Source: Anopheles merus
Lineage: Eukaryota; Arthropoda; Insecta; Diptera; Culicidae
Direction of reading: 5' to 3'
DNA: 64,000 bases
Assembly: GCF_017562075.2 (NCBI RefSeq)
Contig: NC_054082.1
Location: forward strand, 45,343,832 to 45,407,831
Part shown: in pieces, positions 59,683 through 64,000 of the stretch
Layout of the letters: each line of letters begins with the position of its first letter
Position numbering within the stretch: the stretch's first letter is position 1
Program-made: the position numbers and the translations under genes
The notes under the pieces: model-generated
What the model was told of the DNA's origin: nothing
Seen by the model: only the letters and a program-made list of their open reading frames with translations
Databases searched by the model: none

Positions 59683-60000
59683 TGATATCGTTTCAGGGAA
59701 CATAAAGTGAAATTGTATAAATATCACATATCATATTTGAATCTTACTGATAATCATTTGAACTATAGTTCAGTTACTAACTAGAGATTTATTTTTATTA
59801 CTATTTATTTACTTTTAGCACGTCAAAGTTTACTCTCAAAGTTCAACTCGGAGAAATGCTTTAGTTGATCTAACGGAGTTCTTGCGATTTGATAGGAGGC
59901 GTGCTTATAACTGAGCATCCGATTTTGCTCAGTTTAAGATTCTGTTTTACACACGGCGATGACCAACTAGATACACCCACCCCAGAACGATTATACATAA

Positions 60001-60210
60001 ATGAACATACAACTAGTATTTTATTTTTCAGCCCCAATCCCCAAAATTAAGCGAGTGAAACAACAAAACCGGCTGGTAGGAAGCATAAAAGCTCGCCACC
60101 ACTCATCATCATTTGCTAATAATCCCCCAATGATAAGCAATCGTAACGTGGCGCAAAGCTATATGGCGCTACCCCGACCAGTGGTCCCCGGCAGCATCGT
60201 AGAGTATTAA
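60001..60210 (+). CDS. Possible small ORF or last exon (69 aa), doubtful
   Basis: ATG at 60001 begins MNIQLVFYFSAPIPKIK, and the frame ends VVPGSIVEY then TAA. A pyrimidine-rich TTTTATTTTTCAG just before CCCCAATCC (about 60031) looks like a splice acceptor, so 60031-60210 might be a terminal exon of a plus-strand gene. I could not find an upstream exon. Composition is Lys/Arg/Ser/Pro-rich with no recognisable domain. It may be chance. Confidence 0.18.
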   Translation: MNIQLVFYFSAPIPKIKRVKQQNRLVGSIKARHHSSSFANNPPMISNRNVAQSYMALPRPVVPGSIVEY

Positions 60211-61150
60211 CCATTTCTTGGAATTCCACCACCACCGGCACAGGGAAAGATTATCGCCATTCGCACATTATACCCCCGAGCGTGAAGGATCGGATCGAAA
60301 TGAGACCAGCACTAGCGGGAGCTTAATTTCAGTCAGAACATAGGTCTTAGAAGGAACAACCAAGCAGTTAGCAGTCAGCCCTTCTTCAGCCTGCGCTTCT
60401 GTCGCTATCGACAGTTCGGCGAACCGACAATCAAAGGCTTAGCCATCGATTAATGGCGGCTGACACGGATGGGGGTGGCAACCGAAAGGTAGTCAAAATG
60501 TGTGGCCGATGTAAGGTTTCGTTTGTCGATCAAGCGACCGCCAAGGGCTGGGGTAATTAGTAGTGGGAAGTGAAATCGAGGGTTGCTAAACTGTGCGTTC
60601 GAGAACATCCGTGCTTGGGGAGATGCCACACCGACAAAGAATACATTATTTGGCGTGCGTGTTTTTCGCCTCAAACTCCAATGCTTAAACTGCTAGAAAA
60701 GAAATAGCTGGCAGCTTTTTTTCTTCTGAGCTCTGGTAGTAAGACTTTCGTCTGGAGCTTGTGAATAGGAAAGGATTTATTTTGAAAACGTACAGAATGT
60801 TGCTGCCACCGCCTCCATCATGTCGAAGGTCGGGAAGCCATTTAAATGAGGTTCTAAGAATGCCTTCTCGCAGAGTGGTGCAGGAAAACTCTCCAAACGC
60901 ACCGTTTGTGCGCGTACGTCGAAATGTTAAGATGAATTACCTTTTAATTCGCCGTGTAACATGCCACGATGATGCCGCGTGTGGTGCACACGGTCAGCCC
61001 TTCCCGCAGGTGTAGGTTGGGGGAGTGCGGTGGAACCCCCGAAGCTGCTGATTATTCCATTGGCTTATGTCTTGCGGTAGACCACATTCTGCCCGGTCAT
61101 TATGGGTACCCGGGGTTGATGCTTTTGATGATGGCGCGTCGGTTGTTGCT

Positions 61151-61182
<32 letters not shown>

Positions 61183-61184
61183 CC
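61151..61184. repeat. (CTG)n trinucleotide tract
   Basis: CTG repeats with one interruption. The plus frame reads poly-Ala after a leader-like MARRLLLAAV. The minus frame reads poly-Gln. Both frames are short, and neither belongs to a gene I can support. Confidence 0.9.
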
Positions 61185-64000
61185 GCCTGCTCATCATTAA
61201 TCTGTGCCAGTGCTGAAGGACTAGTGGATGGTAGTGGGGATTTTATATACGGAGCAGCGGAGCTCTTTTTTATTTTGCCCCGAGGATGGGACTGGAATGG
61301 CAGGATGATGTGCAGCAAACTTTAATCGGCTGAGAGATTACCCTATCGTAATCGAATCATGGTTAAAGCAGTTCGAGGTGAACAAAAGCTCACTCGGTAA
61401 TGCTGTGCTGATGGTCTAATGCAAAGTCTATCTAATATGCTGGGATGTCCCTAGATAGTTTTATGGTGACTTGCTTTTATGTATTTTTAAACTAGATGTA
61501 TTAGTTACTTAATAGTTGACAGAATAACTTGAGCTTTATGCACTGAAAATACTGATGCTTTTGAAATAAATTGCAACATTTATTGTGAATGTACAATCAA
61601 TGAGGCCTTAACAACCCTCCATGCAAAGCTAGGGTTAGTTTGTGTTTCCATAGAAGGTTTCAATGTGGTTATTAAATAGCCTCTTAGTCTTTTCTTTTTT
61701 TTTCAGGTCTTATCTAGGTCAGCACAGGTCCTGTGAACGGAAAGTCTTATTGTCATTTAATTTTGTTATTAATAGAATAGGCAATTGTGCACTTGGGAGG
61801 ACGCTTGATTAGGCATATACAATGTTTGATGTCATTTTGATTAAATATATACAAAATAACATGCATTACAATTGATGAAGATAACTGTGAAAAAACCTGA
61901 AATAATAGGTTGCAAATTAATGTTCTTTTGTCCAAGGTACACCATCATTACAAACATTTTTCGCTGTCGCCAACCCTCCCCAAACTGTATCATCTGGCAA
62001 GATTCGAACATCCACCACTTGACATCATTCTACCACCGCATGATGGTGGCAGCTGTTCAACGAGAATAATTATGTACAACTCTTCCTTATCGGAATTTGA
62101 GAGAAAGCGTTCCACACTGCACACAACACTGCCCCAACGCTTGGATGTCACCTGCAGTATGCCCTTCAATCATACCATCATCATTATAGTGGTCACGAAT
62201 GCTTTCAGCACGGTGGAACGAACCATCAATTTGTGCATTTTTGTTTTGTTTTATACAACTTTCTGAAAAGCATTACACGATCAGTGTGCCAAACCGGCGA
62301 ACCGGTTCGGTGCGGAAAATAAATTAAGCATAATTAATATTTTTACAAACCCTCCCAGAATGGCCGTTTTAAGGGCGCGTGAGCATTTGGTGTCCTGGTT
62401 TGCCGCTCCCTTTTGCAGATACAGTTCTTGCTCGCGTACACACCACTGGGAACAACAAACGCGGCGCGTTCGAAAACAGCTTTTCTGGAGCGCATCGTAT
62501 CGGCTCTTCTCGCGCGAACGCATGCACGGATGATAATCATACGCGCGCATTCCAACACTCGAGGCTTTTCTGCAGCCATGAACGCTTTCGAAAGCGTCCG
62601 ACAGCACAATGGTACCACGGCATTGCACCGTGCCCTGCGATGCACCGAACGCACCGAACTTACCAGAAAAGCCGCCGAAAAATCATCCAACGGTGGCTGA
62701 ATCGTTTGCAGCGCCCTGCGTCTTCCTTAGCATGTGTGCGCCCAGTAATTACCAGACGCTTGTACGGCTCCCGGGGGCAAACACTTCATAGCGGGTTGGA
62801 GTGCTTGGAAGCGTTCTGCAGCATGTGATAGCCGCTTCGCATCCACTTTGTTCTCAGTTTAGCGAGTTCTGGTTATTTGGCGTGGCAACGATAATGACCT
62901 CCACACATATACACATCCCATGGACGCACCCCGGGCGTGCAAGAAAGGTTCCCGATCGTTGGTGCATCAAAAGTGGCTCGAGGGCGCTTCCGCAAATCGG
63001 CTGGGCAATTTGAATGTGATCTGGATGGGACTGCTGCGTGACGATTGGCTTGTGCCTTTTGGGGTGTTCAATCGGATGCGAGTGCAACGATGGGTCTCGT
63101 GTGCCGGTGTAACCGATGGTAAATGGAATGCTTTTAGGCGATATTGATGCTTTCAGGACGAAGCAAATCATTTGCACTAGCGAGCGTGATGGTTTGTTTT
63201 TCGCAATCTCATAGCGTTCGTGCGACGTAATGTGACGCATTACAATCGTCCATTATGGCAAACGTATCATTAGCAAGGTATCACTGTTATGCCATGATTT
63301 CGAGGAATTGGTCTCAATGCGCAAACGTTGCTTTCGGGACCTTTAGGGTCTGATTTAAAGAGCAGTTTTGAGTGGAATCACAAACAAGGTACACGGTCAT
63401 AACAGCGCGATAGCGTATTTATTACAATATAAAAGTATTTAAAGCAGTAACTTAAAGCTAGAACTTAACAGAAAACAGATCAATAGAGAGTGTGTAATTT
63501 TGAGCTTTTAAATATTCCGTAGAGCGTTTGAATCAGAATATGGCGAATGTATTGATTTAGAATCTAAAAATTTATAACATAGCTACGTACTCAAAATAAA
63601 TCCAACAAAATGCTTATTGTTAATTGTGCATCACGATGCTTAAGAATAATATGGAATTAAGTTATCAAAATATATATTTGCGAATAGATATTTAGTATCA
63701 AACAAATACTTAAATAAATATATTCAAATATTTGGCATAATCATTAAACTAATGCAACCAGGGAGTTATTCTTTTTAAACATTAAATAATTGAATAAACT
63801 TTCATTCGATAGTACATTTTCTTTTTGTCACCACGATGATCATGCCGGTTTAATGGAAGGCTTAAACAGAGCGTATTTGGATAATCAAGTAGCAAAGTTG
63901 AGGTTTGTAACATGCAGTTTTGAGCACAAAAATTAAAGATTATTAATTTAAATCATGTGAGTAAAATTAGCGTGAAAATAACATTCCAAATTGGGAGAAC

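Larger units (their letters stand above)
54303..64000. other. Gene-poor AT-rich right flank
   Basis: No gene that I can support in 9.7 kb. The part just above 54302 should hold the metalloproteinase promoter. 54.9-60.0 kb is AT-rich with only short ORFs. 60.2-61.4 and 62.3-63.2 kb are GC-richer and open in several frames on both strands, with no coherent splice structure. The last 600 bases are very AT-rich. Repeated motifs, a TATA-like site and a CTG tract are listed separately. The stretch may be intronic or cis-regulatory DNA of a gene beyond the window. Confidence 0.55.

Noticed and set aside
61100..61325. Signal-peptide-like poly-Ala ORF, or poly-Gln ORF on the other strand
   Set aside because: Both are translations of one CTG tract, with no splice structure or further domain.
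62281..63240. Several overlapping ORFs of 95-149 codons on both strands
   Set aside because: Multi-frame openness in a GC-richer patch. No motif, and no consistent start or splice pattern.

Overview
The window is nuclear DNA from a mosquito, almost certainly Anopheles and probably close to the gambiae complex. The evidence is insect gene structure (short phase-consistent introns, GC-rich exons in AT-rich, microsatellite-rich non-coding DNA), insect orthologues (Klp98A, insulin-like peptide 7, an aminopeptidase N, a matrix metalloproteinase, ALG8), and a tRNA-derived SINE at 22691-22898 that I recognise as SINE200 of An. gambiae.

Layout. 1-3337: no supportable gene. 3338-12830 (minus): an 8-exon model for an unrecognised secreted protein of about 294 residues. 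12831-13834: head-to-head gap to the kinesin. 13835-29472 (plus): a complete eight-exon kinesin-3 gene, Klp98A/KIF16B (motor, FHA, coiled coils, C-terminal PX), with a 10.7-kb first intron holding a nest of transposons and an intact SINE. 27284-38034: a direct tandem duplication of about 5.4 kb. It copies the last four kinesin exons, the whole 3' UTR and an old SINE remnant, leaving a motorless second C-terminal half at 32744-34860. 38838-41712 (plus): a coiled-coil protein with a Gln/Tyr-rich C-terminus. 41973-44615 (plus): a secreted M1 aminopeptidase in one exon. 45776-46252 (plus): insulin-like peptide 7 in one exon with a TATA promoter. 46638-48332 (minus): ALG8, convergent with Ilp7. 50192-54302 (minus): an eight-exon secreted matrix metalloproteinase. 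54303-64000: AT-rich DNA without a confident gene, containing a few short repeated motifs.

The genes do not form a pathway, as expected for a eukaryotic chromosome segment. The kinesin should carry PI3P-positive endosomes. ALG8 acts in ER N-glycosylation. ILP7, the aminopeptidase and the metalloproteinase are secretory-route products.

The most unusual structure is the partial kinesin duplication. The first 2.9 kb of the two copies differ at only two bases, while the last 2.4 kb differ at more than forty sites. This suggests gene conversion or a haplotype-assembly effect. The second curiosity is a transposon nest in kinesin intron 1: a TA-flanked element is interrupted by a 683-bp element with 8-bp target duplications, built largely from palindromic TTCATGAA repeats that match heat-shock-element grammar. 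All exon boundaries were read by eye from splice consensus and reading-frame phase, without transcript data.
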